64,000 nt of DNA from Streptomyces antimycoticus (GCF_005405925.1 NZ_BJHV01000001.1:4030001-4094000); one strand, 5' to 3'; counted from the stretch's first letter, positions 13,301-26,142 are shown. Program-made: numbers and translations. The notes: generated by a model not told the origin, from the letters alone.

Positions 13301-16300
13301 GCCGGACGCGGAGATCCGGACACCGGGTGCGAGCACACCGGTGGCGTGGCGCGTCCACGGCTCGGTCCCGAGCGCGTCCTGCCGACGCGAATGGAGGCTG
13401 AAGGAACGGCGGCCGGACTCATCCGGCGCGTCCACCACGAGCTGCACCCGCACCCCGGTGTGCTCGGGCAGCACGAGCGGGGCTTCCAGGGTCAGTTCAT
13501 CCAGCCGCTCGCAGCCGACCTGGGCGCCTGCGGCGCCGGCCAGCTCGACGAAGGCCGTACCGGGCAGCAGCACGGTGCCCATGACCGCGTGGTCGGCCAG
13601 CCAGGGGTGCGTACGGGTGGAGAGCACACCCGTGAGCAGGAGTCCATCGGCGTCGGCGAGCGCGACGGCGGCGCCGAGGAGCGGATGGTCGATGCCGCCC
13701 AGCCCGATCGACTCGGGGTCGCCCGCCGCGAGGGCGGCGGCGCTGGGCCAGTAGCGCTGTCGATGGAAGGGATAGGTGGGCAACGCGGCGAGCTCGGCCG
13801 GGTCCACGGGGGCGGCGCCCGCACCGGCGAAGACGGCCGCCCAGTCCGGCGTCACCCCCCGGACATGCGCCCGCGCGACGGCCGAGAGCAGCGCCTCGGC
13901 CTCCGGGCGGTCCTTGCGCAGCGCGGCGGCGAACGCGGTGTCCTCGCCGGTCACGCACTCCTGCGCCATCGCGGAGAGCACGCCATCAGGGCCGAGCTCG
14001 ACGAAGGTCGTCACACCCTGGGCTTCCAAGGTGCGGACGCCGTCGAGGAAGCGGACGGCTTCGCGGACGTGGCGCACCCAGAAGTCGGCCGTCGTGATCT
14101 CTTCGGCGGAGACGACGTTCCCGGTGAGGTTGGAGACGATCGGGATGCGCGGGGCCTCGTACGTCAGGCCCTCGGCGACCTCGCGGAACGCCTCCAGCAT
14201 CCCGTCCATACGCGGCGAGTGGAACGCGTGGCTGACCGTAAGCCGCTTCGTCTTCCGACCCTGCGCCTCGAACGACGCGGCGATCTCCAGCGCCGCGTCC
14301 TCGTCACCCGCGATCACCACGGAGGTGGGGCCGTTGAGCGCGGCGATCGAGACGCGCTCGGTCAGCAGCGGTGTGACCTCGTCCTCCGACGCCTGCACCG
14401 CGATCATCTCGCCACCGGCAGGCAGCTCCTGCATCAACCGGCCACGAGCCGCCACCAGCCTACACGCGTCCGCGAGCGAGAGCACCCCGGCCACATGCGC
14501 GGCAGTCAGCTCACCAATCGAATGCCCGGAGAGGAAGTCCGGCGTCAGACCCCACGCCTCGACCAGACGGAACAACGCCACCTCAACCGCGAACAACGCA
14601 GGCTGCGTGAACCCCGTCTGATCCAGCGCCTCCGCGTCATCCCCGAACAGCACATCCCGCAGCGGCCGCTCCAGATGCAGATCCAGATGCGCACACACCT
14701 CATCCAGCGCATCCGCGAACACCGGATAGGCGTCATACAACTCACGCCCCATCCCCAGCCGCTGACTCCCCTGCCCCGTGAACAGGAACGCCACCTTGCC
14801 CTCGGCAACCGCCCCCTCAACCACACCCGAGGCAGACTCGCCCTGGGCCAGGGCGTCGAGCGACCGCAGCAGCTCGTCCTGGTCGCCGACAGTCAGCACC
14901 GCACGCCGCTCCAGGGCCGCGCGGCCGACGGCCAGCGCGTGGGCGACGTCGAGCGGCGCCGACTCCGGCCGCGACGCGAGGTGGGTGTGCAGCCGCGCGG
15001 CCTGCTCCCGCAGCGCCTCGGCGTTCTTGGCCGACAGGACGAACGGCAGGAGGCCATCGAGGCCGTTCCGCCCGGGCATCTCGGCCGGGGCGGCCGGAAG
15101 CGCCGGGACCGGGTCCGGGGCCTGCTCGATGATGGTGTGCGCGTTGGTGCCACTGATGCCGAACGAGGAGATACCCGCACGGCGCGGACGACCGGTCTCC
15201 GGCCACTCCACCTGCTCCGTCAGCAGCGAGACGGCCCCCGCCGACCAATCCACATGCGGCGACGGCGCGTCCACATGCAGCGTCTGCGGCAACACACCAT
15301 GCCGCATCGCCAGCACCATCTTGATGATGCCCGCGACACCGGCCGCCGCCTGGGTATGACCGATGTTGGACTTGATCGAGCCCAGCCACAACGGCCGGTC
15401 CTCGTCCCGCTGCTGCCCATACGTGGCGAGCAGCGCCTGCGCCTCGATCGGGTCACCCAGCGTCGTACCCGTACCGTGCGCCTCGACCACGTCCACATCG
15501 CCGGTTGTCAGCCCGGCGCTGGTCAGCGCCTGTCGGATGACGCGCTGCTGGGACGGGCCGTTGGGCGCCGTCAGACCGTTCGACGCACCGTCCTGGTTGA
15601 TCGCCGAGCCCCGCACCACCGCAAGCACCGGGTGACCGTTGCGCCGCGCGTCCGACAGCCGCTCCACGAGCAGCATGCCCGCACCCTCGCCCCAGCCGGT
15701 GCCATCCGCACCGGCCGCGAACGCCTTGATCCGGCCGTCGGCGGCCAGTCCGCGCTGACGGCTGAAGTCGATGAAGTTCTCGGGGGTGGACATCACCGTG
15801 ACGCCGCCCGCGAGCGCCATCGTGCACTCGCCCTGCCGCAGCGCCTGCACCGCCAGATGCAGCGCCACCAGCGACGACGAGCAGGCCGTGTCGACTGTGA
15901 CGGCCGGGCCCTCCAGACCGAAGGTGTACGCCACCCGGCCGGACACCACGCTCGCCGCGTTGCCCGTGCCCAGGTGGCCCTCCAGGCCCTCGGGCGCCTG
16001 CATCAGCAGCGACAGATAGTCCTGGCCGTTGGTCCCGGCGAAGACGCCGATCTGCTGACCGCGCAGCGCACCCGGGTCGATGCCCGCGCGCTCGAACGCC
16101 TCCCACGACGTCTCCAGCAGCAACCGCTGCTGCGGGTCCATCGCCAGCGCCTCACGCGGCGAGATACCGAAGAACGAGGCGTCGAAGTCGGCGACGTCGT
16201 AGAGGAAACCGCCCTCGCGTGCATACGACGTCCCCTGACGATCCGGGTCCGGGTCGTACAGCCCCGCCAGATCCCAGCCACGGTCGGACGGGAACTCCGC

Positions 16301-17420
16301 GATGGCGTCACCACCCGCCGTCAGCAGCTCCCACAGCTCCTCGGGCGAGCGCACCCCACCCGGGAAACGGCAGCTCATCGCCACGATCGCGATCGGATCG
16401 TCGGCCACCGCGACCGCCGGCGCGGCCACGCCACCGGTCACCGCGGCGTCCGCGCCCAGCAGCTCCGTGCGGAGGTGGTCGGCGAGGGCGGTGGCGTTCG
16501 GGTAGTCGTAGATGAGCGTGGCGGGCAGCCGAAGGGCGGTGGCCGCGTTCAGCCGGTTGCGGAGTTCGACGGCGGTGAGCGAGTCGAAGCCCAGCTCCTT
16601 GAAGGCACGTCCGGCCTCGACCGCCTCGGCCCCACCGTGCCCCAGCACCGACGCGACCTGCGTCCGCACCAGCTCCAGCAGCGTCTGTGCGCGCTCGTTG
16701 TCCGTCAGGCCGGACAGCCGCTCCGCCAGGGTGCCGGTCCCGGCGGTGGCGGCCGGGCGCGGCGCGCCCTCGACGGGCGCCGGACGCGCGGCCCGTACCT
16801 CGCCGAACAGCGCACTCGGCCGTACGGCGGTGAACTCGGCCAGGAACCGGTCCCAGTCGATGTCCGCGACCGTCACGGCGGTGTCATCGAGGTCCAGCGC
16901 CTGCCGCAGCGCGGTGAGCGCCGACTCGGGCGCCATGGGCGGCACGCCGTCGCGGCGCATCCGCCGCTCCAGCGCCTCGTCGGCCGCCATGCCGCCCTCG
17001 GCCCACGGGCCCCAGGCGATCGAGGTGGCGGGCAAGCCCTCGGCGCGCCGCAGCTCGGCCAGCGCGTCCAAGTAGGCGTTGGCCGCCGCGTAGTTGCCCT
17101 GTCCGGCGGCGCCCACCGACCCGGCGAACGAGGAGAAGAGGACGAACGCCGAAAGGTCCAGGTCGCGCGTCAGCTCATGGAGGTTCTGCGCGGAGGTGGC
17201 CTTGGCGCGCACCACGCGCTCCAGGCGCTCGGCGTCCAGCGTGTCCACAAGGCCGTCGTCCAGCACACCGGCCGCGTGCACGACGGCGGTCAGCGGGAAC
17301 TCGGCCGGTATGGACGCCAGCAGCTCCGCGAGCGCGTCCCGGTCCGCCACATCACACGCGGCAACGGTCACCCGAGCACCCGACGCCGCCAGCTCATCCC
17401 GCAGCTCCACCGCGCCCGGG
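1397..17420 (-). CDS. First modular PKS, 3' part: rest of module 2 KR and ACP, then modules 3-5
   Basis: This is the downstream part of a five-module PKS that is separated from its 5' part by a missing base at 17418-17420. In order: C-terminal half of KR2 (LDD at about 17255) and ACP2; module 3 KS (15115-16405), AT (13770-14790), DH (12800-13740, with [10 protein letters not shown] and DAALH motifs), KR (11400-12760) and ACP (about 11180); module 4 KS (9715-10990), AT (8370-9385), KR (6690-8340) and ACP (about 6460); module 5 KS (4995-6270), AT (3640-4670), KR (1990-3540) and ACP (about 1775). All ATs carry GHSIGE and HAFH, the malonyl-CoA signature. KR3 and KR4 have LDD (B-type); KR5 lacks it and has a W motif ([11 protein letters not shown]-type). 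The acidic C-terminal tail (to INNEFGRS) is a docking domain for the next PKS. Confidence 0.95.
7773..7880. repeat. Six 18-bp tandem repeats within KR4
   Basis: Six 18-bp units (consensus gccggaccgtccgcgagg) lie in the structural subdomain of the module 4 ketoreductase. They are in frame and encode repeated [12 protein letters not shown] hexapeptides. The last three copies look identical. They sit in a surface loop region, so length changes may be tolerated. Confidence 0.9.
12545..12590. repeat. Hexanucleotide repeat encoding an Ala-Gly tract in KR3
   Basis: A run of about seven ccggca hexamers encodes alternating Gly-Ala in the linker before the module 3 ketoreductase catalytic half. It is in frame and probably a flexible, slippage-prone loop. 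Confidence 0.8.
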
Positions 17421-20400
17421 CATCGAGCCCCCGACGGCTGGTGAGCACCACATGCTCGGCACCGTTCACCACCAGCCAGCGGGCCAGATGCGCGCCCAGC
17501 GCACCCGTACCGCCGGTCACCAACACCGAACCCGAGGGCCGCCAGCCCTCGTCGTCCGACGTCCGGGTGCCGGAGGCCTCGGTCAGCCGGCGTCCGAAGA
17601 CACCCGAGCCGCGCACCGCGACCTGATCCTCGCCACCGGCCCCGGCCAGCACACCCGCCAGCCGCCCGAGCGCACGCTCGTCGGCCGTCTCGGGAAGGTC
17701 GACCAGACCACCCCACCGCTCGGGCAGCTCCAACGCCGCCACTCGGCCAAGCCCCCACACCAGCGCCTGGCCCGGGCTCACCACACCGTCCGAACGCCCC
17801 ACCGACACCGCACCCCGCGTCGCCACCCACACCGGCGCACCCACACCCGCATCACCCAACGCCTGCACCAACGCAGCCGTCCGCAGCAGACCCGCCTCAT
17901 CGTCGACCGCCGCCAGCAGGGAGAACACCCCCGCCACCGAACCGCCAACGACCGCCGTACGCAGCTCATCCGCCATCCCGGCGCGGTCCGCCGCAGCCGA
18001 CTCGACCACACGCACATCCACACCACGCCCGGCCAGCATCCGCACCACACCCGTGGCCCACACACCCCCGGCCTCACCGGCAGGCACCACAACCACCCAG
18101 CAGCCACCCAACACCCCGGCCGAAGGCCGCTCCGTCACCGGCTTCCACGCCACCCGGTAACGCCAGCCATCCACCGCCGACCGCACCGACTCCTGCCGCC
18201 GCCACGACGACAAGGCAGGCAGCACATCACCGAGCGATACGCCCGGGTCCACCGCCAGCTCCGCCGCCAGCGCGGCCACATCCCCGCGCTCCACCGCAGC
18301 CCAGAACCGCCCGTCGACGGCACTGCCCGACGCGGCAGCCTCCGCCGCCGGGGCCTCCTCCCACCAGTACCGCGTGCGCTGGAAGGCGTACGTCGGCAGC
18401 TCGACCCGCCGGGCACCGGTGCCCGCGAAGTAGCCACCCCAGTCCAGGGACTGGCCCCGGACGTGCAGCAGGGCGAGGGCGGCGGTCACCGACTCGGCCT
18501 CCGCACGCCCCTTCCGCAGCGCGGCGGCGAACGCGGCCTCGTCGCCGGTCACACACTCCTGCGCCATCGCGGAGAGCACGCCGTCGGGGCCCAGCTCGAC
18601 GAAGGTCGTCACACCCTCCGCTTCCAACGTCCGCACACCATCGAGGAAGCGAACGGCCTGGCGGACGTGCCGCACCCAGAAGTCTGGGCTGGTGATCTCC
18701 TCGGCGGAGACGACGGAACCGGTGAGGTTGGAGACGATCGGGATGCGCGGAGCCTCGTACGACAAGCCCTCGGCGACCTCGCGGAACGCCTCCAGCATCC
18801 CGTCCATACGCGGCGAGTGGAACGCGTGGCTGACCGTAAGCCGCTTCGTCTTCCGACCCTGCGTCTCGAACGACGCGGCGATCTCCAGCGCCGCGTCCTC
18901 GTCACCCGCGATCACCACGGAGGTGGGGCCGTTGAGCGCGGCGATCGAGACGCGCTCGGTCAGCAGCGGTGTGACCTCGTCCTCGGACGCCTGGACGGCG
19001 ATCATCGCGCCACCGGCAGGCAGCTCCTGCATCAACCGGCCACGCGCGGCCACCAGCTTCGCCGCATCCGCGAGCGAGAGCACCCCGGCCACATGCGCGG
19101 CAGTCAGCTCACCAATCGAATGCCCGGAGAGGAAGTCCGGCGTCAGACCCCACGCCTCGACCAGACGGAACAACGCCACCTCAACCGCGAACAACGCAGG
19201 CTGCGTGAACCCCGTCTGATCCAGCGCCTCCGCGTCATCCCCGAACAGCACATCCCGCAGCGGCCGCTCCAGATGCAGATCCAGATGCGCACACACCTCA
19301 TCCAGCGCATCCGCGAACACCGGATAGGCGTCATACAACTCACGCCCCATCCCCAGCCGCTGACTCCCCTGCCCCGTGAACAGGAACGCCACCTTGCCCT
19401 CGGCAACCGCCCCCTCAACCACACCCGAGGCAGACTCACCCCGAGCCACGGCGTCCAGGCCCGCGAGGAACGTCTCGCGGTCGGTGGTGATGAGCGCCGC
19501 GCGCTGTTCCAGCGCGGTGCGGCTGGTGGCGAGCGAGAAGGCGAGGTCGGTCGGGCTCAGTTCGGGGTGGGTGCGGAGATGGGTGGCCAGCTGTGCGGCC
19601 TGGGCGTGCAGCGCCTGTCCGTCCTTCGCCGACAGCAGCCACGGCAGCACGGGCAGATCACGCGGCGCGGGCTCCACGACCGCAGCCGGAAGGGCCGGGG
19701 CCTGCTCGATGATGGTGTGCGCGTTGGTGCCGCTGAGCCCGAAGGACGACACGCCCGCGCGGCGCGGACGGCCGGTCTCCGGCCACTCCACCTGCTCCGT
19801 CAGCAGCGAGACGGCCCCCGCCGACCAGTCCACATGCGGCGACGGCGCGTCCACATGCAGCGTCTGCGGCAACACACCATGCCGCATCGCCAGCACCATC
19901 TTGATGATGCCCGCAACCCCGGCCGCCGCCTGCGTGTGACCGATGTTGGACTTGATCGAGCCCAGCCACAACGGCCGGTCCCCATCCCGCTCCTGGCCGT
20001 ACGTGGCCAGCAGCGCCTGCGCCTCGATCGGATCGCCCAGCGTCGTACCCGTACCGTGCGCCTCGACGACGTCCACTTCACCGGCCGACAGCCCGGAGGC
20101 GGCCAGCGCCTGCCGGATGACACGCTGCTGGGACGGGCCGTTGGGCGCCGTCAGACCGTTCGACGCACCGTCCTGGTTGATCGCGGAGCCACGCACGATG
20201 GCCAGCACCGGGTGGCCGTTCTTCTCCGCGTCCGACAGCCGCTCGACCAGCAGCATGCCGACGCCCTCGCCCCAGCCGGTGCCATCGGCCCCGGCCGCGA
20301 ACGCCTTGATCCGGCCGTCCTCCGCCAGCCCGCGCTGACGGCTGAAGTCCACGAACGCCTCCGGCGTGGACATCACCGTGACGCCACCGGCGAGCGCCAT

Positions 20401-23400
20401 CGTGCACTCGCCGCCGCGCAGCGCCTGAACCGCCATGTGCAGAGCCACCAGCGACGACGAACACGCCGTGTCCACCGTCACCGCCGGGCCCTCGAGACCG
20501 AAGGTGTACGCCACCCGCCCCGACACCACGCTCGCCGCGTTGCCCGTGCCCAGATGGCCCTCCAGGCCCTCGGGCGGGGTGGAGACGAGGGCGGCGTAGT
20601 CCTGTCCGTTGGTGCCCGCGAAGACACCGGTACGGCTGCCGCGCAGCGTGGCCGGGTCGATGCCCGCGCGCTCGAACGCCTCCCACGACGTCTCCAGCAG
20701 CAACCGCTGCTGCGGGTCCATCGCCAGCGCCTCACGCGGCGAGATCCCGAAGAACGAGGCGTCGAAGTCCCCGGCGTCGTAGAGGAAACCGCCCTCACGC
20801 GCGTACGACGTCCCCTGACGATCCGGGTCCGGGTCGTACAGCCCCGCCAGATCCCAGCCACGGTCGGACGGGAACTCCGCGATGGCGTCGCCACCCGCCG
20901 TCAGCAGCTCCCACAACTCCTCGGGCGAGCGCACCCCACCCGGGAAACGGCAGCTCATCGCCACGATCGCGATCGGATCGTCGGCCACCGCGACCGCCGG
21001 CGCGGCCACATCGCCGCCCGCAGCGGCGTCAGCGCCCACCAGCTCGGTCCGCAGATGGTCCGCGAGGGCGGTGGCGTTCGGGTAGTCGTAGATGAGCGTG
21101 GCGGCCAGCCGCAGGCCGGTCGCCGCGTTCAGCCGGTTGCGCAGCTCGATCGCGGCCAGCGAGTCGAAGCCCAGCTCCTTGAAGGCACGTCCGGCCTCGA
21201 CCGCCTCGGCCCCACCGTGGCCCAGCACCGACGCCACCTGCGTCCGCACCAACTCCAGCAGCGCACGGTCCTGTTCGGCCCTCGAAAGGGCGCGCAGACG
21301 CTCGCCGAGCGGGGTGGCGGAGTCGGCGTCGGTGACGACCTGTCCGGTGTCGGCGCCGGTCGCGGCGCGCGGCCCGGCCTCCGCCGCCGCCAGCTCGGCG
21401 ATCAGCGGGCTCGGCCGTACGGCGGTCAGAGTGCGGGCGAAGTTCTCCCAGTCGATGTCCGCGACCGTCACGGCGGTGTCATCGAGCTCCAGCGCCTGCC
21501 GCAGCGCGGTGAGCGCCGACTCGGGCGCCATCGGCGGCATGCCCTCGCGGCGCATCCGCCGCTCCATGGCGTCGTCACCGGCCATGCCGCCCTCGGCCCA
21601 CGGGCCCCAGGCGATCGAGGTGGCGGGCAAGCCCTCGGCGCGGCGCAGCTCGGCCAGCGCGTCCAAGTAGGCGTTGGCCGCCGCGTAGTTGCCCTGCCCG
21701 GCGGCGCCCACCGACCCGGTGATCGAGGAGAAGAGGACGAACGCCGAAAGGTCCAGGTCGCGCGTCAGCTCGTCCAGATGGCGCGCGGCGTCGGCCTTCG
21801 CCCGGAGCACCGAGGCGAACCGCTCGGGCGTGAGCGAGTCCAGTACGCCGTCGTCGAGCACACCGGCCGCATGGACGACGGCGGTCAGCGGAAGCTCCTC
21901 CGGAAGCCCGGCCAGCAGCTCCGCGAGCGCGTCCCGGTCCGCCACATCACACGCGGCAACGGTCACCCGAGCACCCGACGCCGCCAGCTCATCCCGCAGC
22001 TCCACCGCACCCGGAGCCTCCAGCCCCCGGCGGCTGGTGAGCACCACATGCTCGGCACCGTTCTCCACCAGCCAGCGGGCCAGCCGCGCACCCAATGCGC
22101 CCGTACCGCCCGTGACCAGCACCGACCCGGCACCCGGCGACCACGAGCCCTCGGAGGCCGAACCCGTTGCCGACCCCGCCGCGGCCGCCCGCACCAGCCG
22201 GCGTCCGAAGACACCCGAGCCACGCACCGCGACCTGATCCTCGCCACCGGCCCCGGCCAGCACACCCGCCAGCCGCCCCAGCACCCGCTCATCCACCGAC
22301 TCCGGCAGATCGACCAGACCACCCCACCGCTCCGGCAGCTCCAACGCCGCCACCCGGCCAAGCCCCCACACCAGGGCCTGATGCGGGCTCACCACACCGT
22401 CCGAACGCCCCACCGACACCGCACCCCGCGTCGCCACCCACACCGGCGCACCCACACCCGCATCACCCAACGCCTGCACCAACGCGGCCGTCCGCAGCAG
22501 ACCCGCCTCACCCGCACCCGCACCCGCACCCACCGCCAGAAGCGACACCACACCCGTCACCGAGGCGTCGCCCACCGCCACACGCAGCTCATCCGCGATC
22601 CCGGCCCGGTCCGCCGCAGCCGACTCGACCACGCGTACATCCACACCACGCCCGGCCAGCATCCGCACCACACCGGAGGCCCACACACCCCCGGCCCCCT
22701 CGACCGGGACCACAACCACCCAGCAGCCACCCGACACCCCGGCCGAAGACCGCTCCGTCACCGGCTTCCACGCCACCCGGTAACGCCAGCCATCCACCGC
22801 CGACCGCACCGACTCCTGCCGCCGCCACGACGACAAGGCAGGCAGCACCTCACCCAGCGACACCCCCGGATCCACCGCCAGCTCCGCCGCCAGCGCGGCC
22901 ACATCCCCGCGCTCCACCACATCCCAGAACCGCCCATCGACCGCCGAGCCCGACGCGGCGGCCTCCGCCGATCCGGCCAGGGCCGGGGCCGGGGCGTTGA
23001 GCCAGTACCGCTGGCGCTGGAAGGCGTAGGTGGGCAGGTCGATCGTGCGGGCGCCGGTGGTGGCGTACGGGGCGGCCCAGTCGGCCTTCTTGCCCCGGAC
23101 GTACGCCAGCGCCACGGCCCCGGTCAGGGTCTCGGCCTCGGGGCGCCCGCCGCGCAGCGTGGCGGCGTAGGCGGTGCCGTCGGCGTCGGGCAGGCAGTCC
23201 TGGGCCATGGCGGTGAGCACGGCGTCGGGGCCGAGCTCCAGGAAGGTGGTGGCGCCCTTGTCGGCCAGCGTCCGCACCCCGTCCAGGAAGCGGACGGCCT
23301 CGCGGACATGGCGGACCCAGTACTCGGGCGAGCACAGCTCCTCGGCGGTGGCGACGCGCCCGGTGACGGTGGAGACCACGGGGATGCGCGGCGGTGCGTA

Positions 23401-26070
23401 GTCCAGCACCTGGGCGACCCGCCGGAATTCGGCGAGCATGCCCTCCATCAGCGGGGAGTGGAACGCGTGGCTGACGGTGAGCCGCTTGGTCTTGCGGCCC
23501 CGCTCCTCGAAGGACGCCGCGATCTCCAGCGCCGCGTCCTCCTCGCCCGAGACGACGACGGAGTGGGGGCCGTTGACGGCGGCGATGCCGATCCGGTCCT
23601 CGTGTCCGGCGAGCAGCGGCAGCACCTCGTCCTCCGACGCCTGCACCGCGATCATCGCGCCACCGGCCGGAAGCTCCTGCATCAACCGGCCGCGCGCCGC
23701 CACCAGCGCGGCGGCGTCCTCCAGGGACAGCACACCCGCCACGTGGGCGGCGGCGAGTTCGCCGATGGAGTGTCCGGCGAGCAGTTCGGGGCGCAGTCCC
23801 CAGGACTCGACGAGGCGGTAGAGCGCGACCTCGACGGCGAACAGGGCGGGCTGGGTGTAGTCGGTGCGGTCCAGGAGGGCGGCCTCGGGGCTGCCCTCCT
23901 CGGCGAAGAGCACGTCGAGCAGCGGGTGTTCGAGCTGTTCCTCGAGGTACCAGCAGGCGTCGTCGAGGGCTTCGGCGAAGACGGGGTAGGCGTCGTAGAG
24001 CTCGCGGCCCATGTCGAGGCGCTGGCTGCCCTGTCCGGTGAAGAGCAGGGCGAGCTTTCCGGCGGCGGGGGCGCCGCGGACGACGGTCGGTCCCTCGCCG
24101 TCCTCGGCGAGGGTGCGCAGGGCGGAGAGAAAGCCGTCGCGGTCGCCGGCCAGGAGCACGGCGCGCTGTTCGAAGGTGGCGCGGGTGGTGGCCAGGGAGT
24201 GGCCGATGTCGGTGAGGGCGAGCCCGGGGTCGGCCTCCAGCAGCGTGTGCAGCCGCTCGGCCTGGCCGCGGAGGGCGTCGGTGGTCTTCGCGGACAGGGT
24301 CCAGGGCAGGACGGCGGGTTCCGCGGAGCCCTCGCCATCGGGGTCCTCGGCCTCGTTTCGCTCCTCGCCGTCGGCCGGGGGCTGTTCGATGATGGCGTGG
24401 GCGTTGGTGCCGCTCATGCCGAACGAGGAGACGGCCGCGCGGCGCGGGCGGTCGTTCTCCGGCCATGCCCGCGCCTCGGTCAGCAGCTCGATGTCACCGG
24501 CGGTCCAGTCGACATGCGGGGTCGGCTCGTCGATGTGCAGGGTGCGCGGCAGGACGCCGTGGCGCATCGCCATGACCATCTTGATGATGCCGCCGACACC
24601 GGCCGCGGACTGGGTGTGGCCGATGTTGGACTTGAGCGAGCCGAGCCACAGCGGCCGGTCCGCCGCGCGCTCCTGGCCGTAGGTGGCGAGCAGCGCCTGG
24701 GCCTCGATGGGGTCGCCCAGCGTCGTACCGGTGCCGTGGGCCTCCACGACGTCGACGTCACCGGACGAGAGTCCGGCGCCCGCGAGGGCCTGGCGGATGA
24801 CGCGCTGCTGGGCGGGGCCGCTGGGGGCGGTGAGGCCGTTGCTGGCGCCGTCCTGGTTGATGGCGGTGCCGCGGACGACGGCGAGGACCCGGTGGCCGTT
24901 CTTCTGGGCGTCCGAGAGCCGTTCGACGAGCAGCATGCCGACGCCCTCGCCCCAGGCGGTGCCGTCGGCGGCGGCGGCGAACGGCTTGCAGCGTCCGTCG
25001 GCGGCGAGGCCGCGCTGGCGGCTGAAGGCGATGAACGAACCGGGGTTGGCCATGACGGCCGCGCCACCGGCGAGCGCCATCGTGCACTCGCCCGCGCGCA
25101 GCGCCTGGACGGCCAGGTGGAGCGCGACCAGGGAGGAGGAGCACGCGGTGTCGACGGTGACGGTGGGGCCTTCGAAGCCGAAGGTGTAGGCGATCCGGCC
25201 GGAGGCGACGCTGGCGGCGTTGCCGGTGACCAGATAGCCCTCGAAGCCCTGCTCGGCCTCGTGCAGCCGGGGGCCGTAGTCCTGGGTCTCGGCGCCGATG
25301 AACACACCGGCCCGGCCGCCCCGGAGGGTCGCGGGGTCGATACCGGCGCGTTCGAAGACCTCCCAGGAGGTCTCCATCAGCAGCCGCTGCTGCGGGTCCA
25401 TCGCGAGGGCCTCGCGCGGCGAAATGCCGAAGAACGCCGGATCGAACTCATCGGCGTCGTGCAGGAATCCGCCTTCGCGGGTATAGCTGCTGCCTGCCTT
25501 GTCCGGGTCGGGGTCGTAAAGCCCGGCGAGATCCCAGCCCCGGGTCACCGGGAATTCGGAGATGACGTCTTTTCCGCCCGCGACGATTTCCCACAGTTCT
25601 TCGGGAGAGCCGACCGAACCGGGGAATCGGCAGCTCATTCCGACAATGGCGATGGGCTCGTCGGCGGCGATCGGGCCCATTGTGGCGTCGGCCGAGGACG
25701 CGTGGGGACCGTCGTTCTCCCCCAGCAGTTCGGCGCGCACATGGCGGGCGAGGTCGGCGGGGGTGGGGTGGTCGAAGGCGAGGGTGACGGGCAGCCGCAG
25801 TCCGGTGGCGGCGGTCAGCCGGGCGTGCAGATCAACGGTGGCGAGGGAGTCGAAGCCCAGGTCGAGGAAGGGGCGCTCGGGGTCGAGGACATCCGGCGCC
25901 TTGTCCTTGAGGGCCTGCTCGACGATCTCGCCGACCCAGGCGGTGAGGGCCTCGGCGCGCTCGGCCTCGGGAATCCCGGCGAGCCGGTCCCGCCACGGGG
26001 ACGTTCCCTGGGGGCTCGTGCCCCCCATTTCGGTGTGCTCGGGCGTGAAATCCACGGACTCACTCACCAT
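17368..26070 (-). CDS. First modular PKS, 5' part: starter ACP, module 1, and module 2 up to mid-KR
   Basis: This is the N-terminal part of the first PKS. It opens with an ACP (LGFDSLAT near 25850) and has no loading AT, KSQ or CoA-ligase domain, so the starter unit must be attached in trans. Module 1: KS (24385-25665, TACSSS near 25140), AT (23050-24065, HAFH, malonyl-type), KR (21590-22790, LDD, catalytic Tyr in GQGNYAAAN) and ACP (about 21165). Module 2: KS (19700-20965), AT (18370-19400, malonyl-type) and KR from about 18200. After LTSRRGLDA the frame breaks and ends at 17368; one extra C restores [13 protein letters not shown]. The start is uncertain: ATG at 26070 (GGGG six bases upstream) is preferred over in-frame ATGs at 26082 and 26097. 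An annotator may reasonably join both parts as one gene of about 8,220 codons. Confidence 0.93.
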   Translation of the reverse strand: MVSESVDFTPEHTEMGGTSPQGTSPWRDRLAGIPEAERAEALTAWVGEIVEQALKDKAPDVLDPERPFLDLGFDSLATVDLHARLTAATGLRLPVTLAFDHPTPADLARHVRAELLGENDGPHASSADATMGPIAADEPIAIVGMSCRFPGSVGSPEELWEIVAGGKDVISEFPVTRGWDLAGLYDPDPDKAGSSYTREGGFLHDADEFDPAFFGISPREALAMDPQQRLLMETSWEVFERAGIDPATLRGGRAGVFIGAETQDYGPRLHEAEQGFEGYLVTGNAASVASGRIAYTFGFEGPTVTVDTACSSSLVALHLAVQALRAGECTMALAGGAAVMANPGSFIAFSRQRGLAADGRCKPFAAAADGTAWGEGVGMLLVERLSDAQKNGHRVLAVVRGTAINQDGASNGLTAPSGPAQQRVIRQALAGAGLSSGDVDVVEAHGTGTTLGDPIEAQALLATYGQERAADRPLWLGSLKSNIGHTQSAAGVGGIIKMVMAMRHGVLPRTLHIDEPTPHVDWTAGDIELLTEARAWPENDRPRRAAVSSFGMSGTNAHAIIEQPPADGEERNEAEDPDGEGSAEPAVLPWTLSAKTTDALRGQAERLHTLLEADPGLALTDIGHSLATTRATFEQRAVLLAGDRDGFLSALRTLAEDGEGPTVVRGAPAAGKLALLFTGQGSQRLDMGRELYDAYPVFAEALDDACWYLEEQLEHPLLDVLFAEEGSPEAALLDRTDYTQPALFAVEVALYRLVESWGLRPELLAGHSIGELAAAHVAGVLSLEDAAALVAARGRLMQELPAGGAMIAVQASEDEVLPLLAGHEDRIGIAAVNGPHSVVVSGEEDAALEIAASFEERGRKTKRLTVSHAFHSPLMEGMLAEFRRVAQVLDYAPPRIPVVSTVTGRVATAEELCSPEYWVRHVREAVRFLDGVRTLADKGATTFLELGPDAVLTAMAQDCLPDADGTAYAATLRGGRPEAETLTGAVALAYVRGKKADWAAPYATTGARTIDLPTYAFQRQRYWLNAPAPALAGSAEAAASGSAVDGRFWDVVERGDVAALAAELAVDPGVSLGEVLPALSSWRRQESVRSAVDGWRYRVAWKPVTERSSAGVSGGCWVVVVPVEGAGGVWASGVVRMLAGRGVDVRVVESAAADRAGIADELRVAVGDASVTGVVSLLAVGAGAGAGEAGLLRTAALVQALGDAGVGAPVWVATRGAVSVGRSDGVVSPHQALVWGLGRVAALELPERWGGLVDLPESVDERVLGRLAGVLAGAGGEDQVAVRGSGVFGRRLVRAAAAGSATGSASEGSWSPGAGSVLVTGGTGALGARLARWLVENGAEHVVLTSRRGLEAPGAVELRDELAASGARVTVAACDVADRDALAELLAGLPEELPLTAVVHAAGVLDDGVLDSLTPERFASVLRAKADAARHLDELTRDLDLSAFVLFSSITGSVGAAGQGNYAAANAYLDALAELRRAEGLPATSIAWGPWAEGGMAGDDAMERRMRREGMPPMAPESALTALRQALELDDTAVTVADIDWENFARTLTAVRPSPLIAELAAAEAGPRAATGADTGQVVTDADSATPLGERLRALSRAEQDRALLELVRTQVASVLGHGGAEAVEAGRAFKELGFDSLAAIELRNRLNAATGLRLAATLIYDYPNATALADHLRTELVGADAAAGGDVAAPAVAVADDPIAIVAMSCRFPGGVRSPEELWELLTAGGDAIAEFPSDRGWDLAGLYDPDPDRQGTSYAREGGFLYDAGDFDASFFGISPREALAMDPQQRLLLETSWEAFERAGIDPATLRGSRTGVFAGTNGQDYAALVSTPPEGLEGHLGTGNAASVVSGRVAYTFGLEGPAVTVDTACSSSLVALHMAVQALRGGECTMALAGGVTVMSTPEAFVDFSRQRGLAEDGRIKAFAAGADGTGWGEGVGMLLVERLSDAEKNGHPVLAIVRGSAINQDGASNGLTAPNGPSQQRVIRQALAASGLSAGEVDVVEAHGTGTTLGDPIEAQALLATYGQERDGDRPLWLGSIKSNIGHTQAAAGVAGIIKMVLAMRHGVLPQTLHVDAPSPHVDWSAGAVSLLTEQVEWPETGRPRRAGVSSFGLSGTNAHTIIEQAPALPAAVVEPAPRDLPVLPWLLSAKDGQALHAQAAQLATHLRTHPELSPTDLAFSLATSRTALEQRAALITTDRETFLAGLDAVARGESASGVVEGAVAEGKVAFLFTGQGSQRLGMGRELYDAYPVFADALDEVCAHLDLHLERPLRDVLFGDDAEALDQTGFTQPALFAVEVALFRLVEAWGLTPDFLSGHSIGELTAAHVAGVLSLADAAKLVAARGRLMQELPAGGAMIAVQASEDEVTPLLTERVSIAALNGPTSVVIAGDEDAALEIAASFETQGRKTKRLTVSHAFHSPRMDGMLEAFREVAEGLSYEAPRIPIVSNLTGSVVSAEEITSPDFWVRHVRQAVRFLDGVRTLEAEGVTTFVELGPDGVLSAMAQECVTGDEAAFAAALRKGRAEAESVTAALALLHVRGQSLDWGGYFAGTGARRVELPTYAFQRTRYWWEEAPAAEAAASGSAVDGRFWAAVERGDVAALAAELAVDPGVSLGDVLPALSSWRRQESVRSAVDGWRYRVAWKPVTERPSAGVLGGCWVVVVPAGEAGGVWATGVVRMLAGRGVDVRVVESAAADRAGMADELRTAVVGGSVAGVFSLLAAVDDEAGLLRTAALVQALGDAGVGAPVWVATRGAVSVGRSDGVVSPGQALVWGLGRVAALELPERWGGLVDLPETADERALGRLAGVLAGAGGEDQVAVRGSGVFGRRLTEASGTRTSDDEGWRPSGSVLVTGGTGALGAHLARWLVVNGAEHVVLTSRRGLDARARWSCGMSWRRRVLG
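17418..17420. other. Single-base deletion (frameshift) in the PKS gene
   Basis: The + strand reads cgcgcccgggcatcgag. The paralogous KR sites at 7290 and 22010 have one more base here. Restoring one G gives an uninterrupted KR2 and joins the two PKS fragments. The loss is in a G run, which favours sequencing error. Confidence 0.9.
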
Positions 26071-26142
26071 CGCGCGCCCCATTACCCTCGCAGACATAAC
26101 ACCAAGACCGTACGTCAGCTTTACACAGGGCAGGGCGGCTAG

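Noticed and set aside
17421..17830. N-terminal extension [11 protein letters not shown] of the downstream PKS fragment as a real protein start
   Set aside because: It is out-of-frame KR2 sequence upstream of the frameshift; the true reading continues from the 5' PKS fragment.
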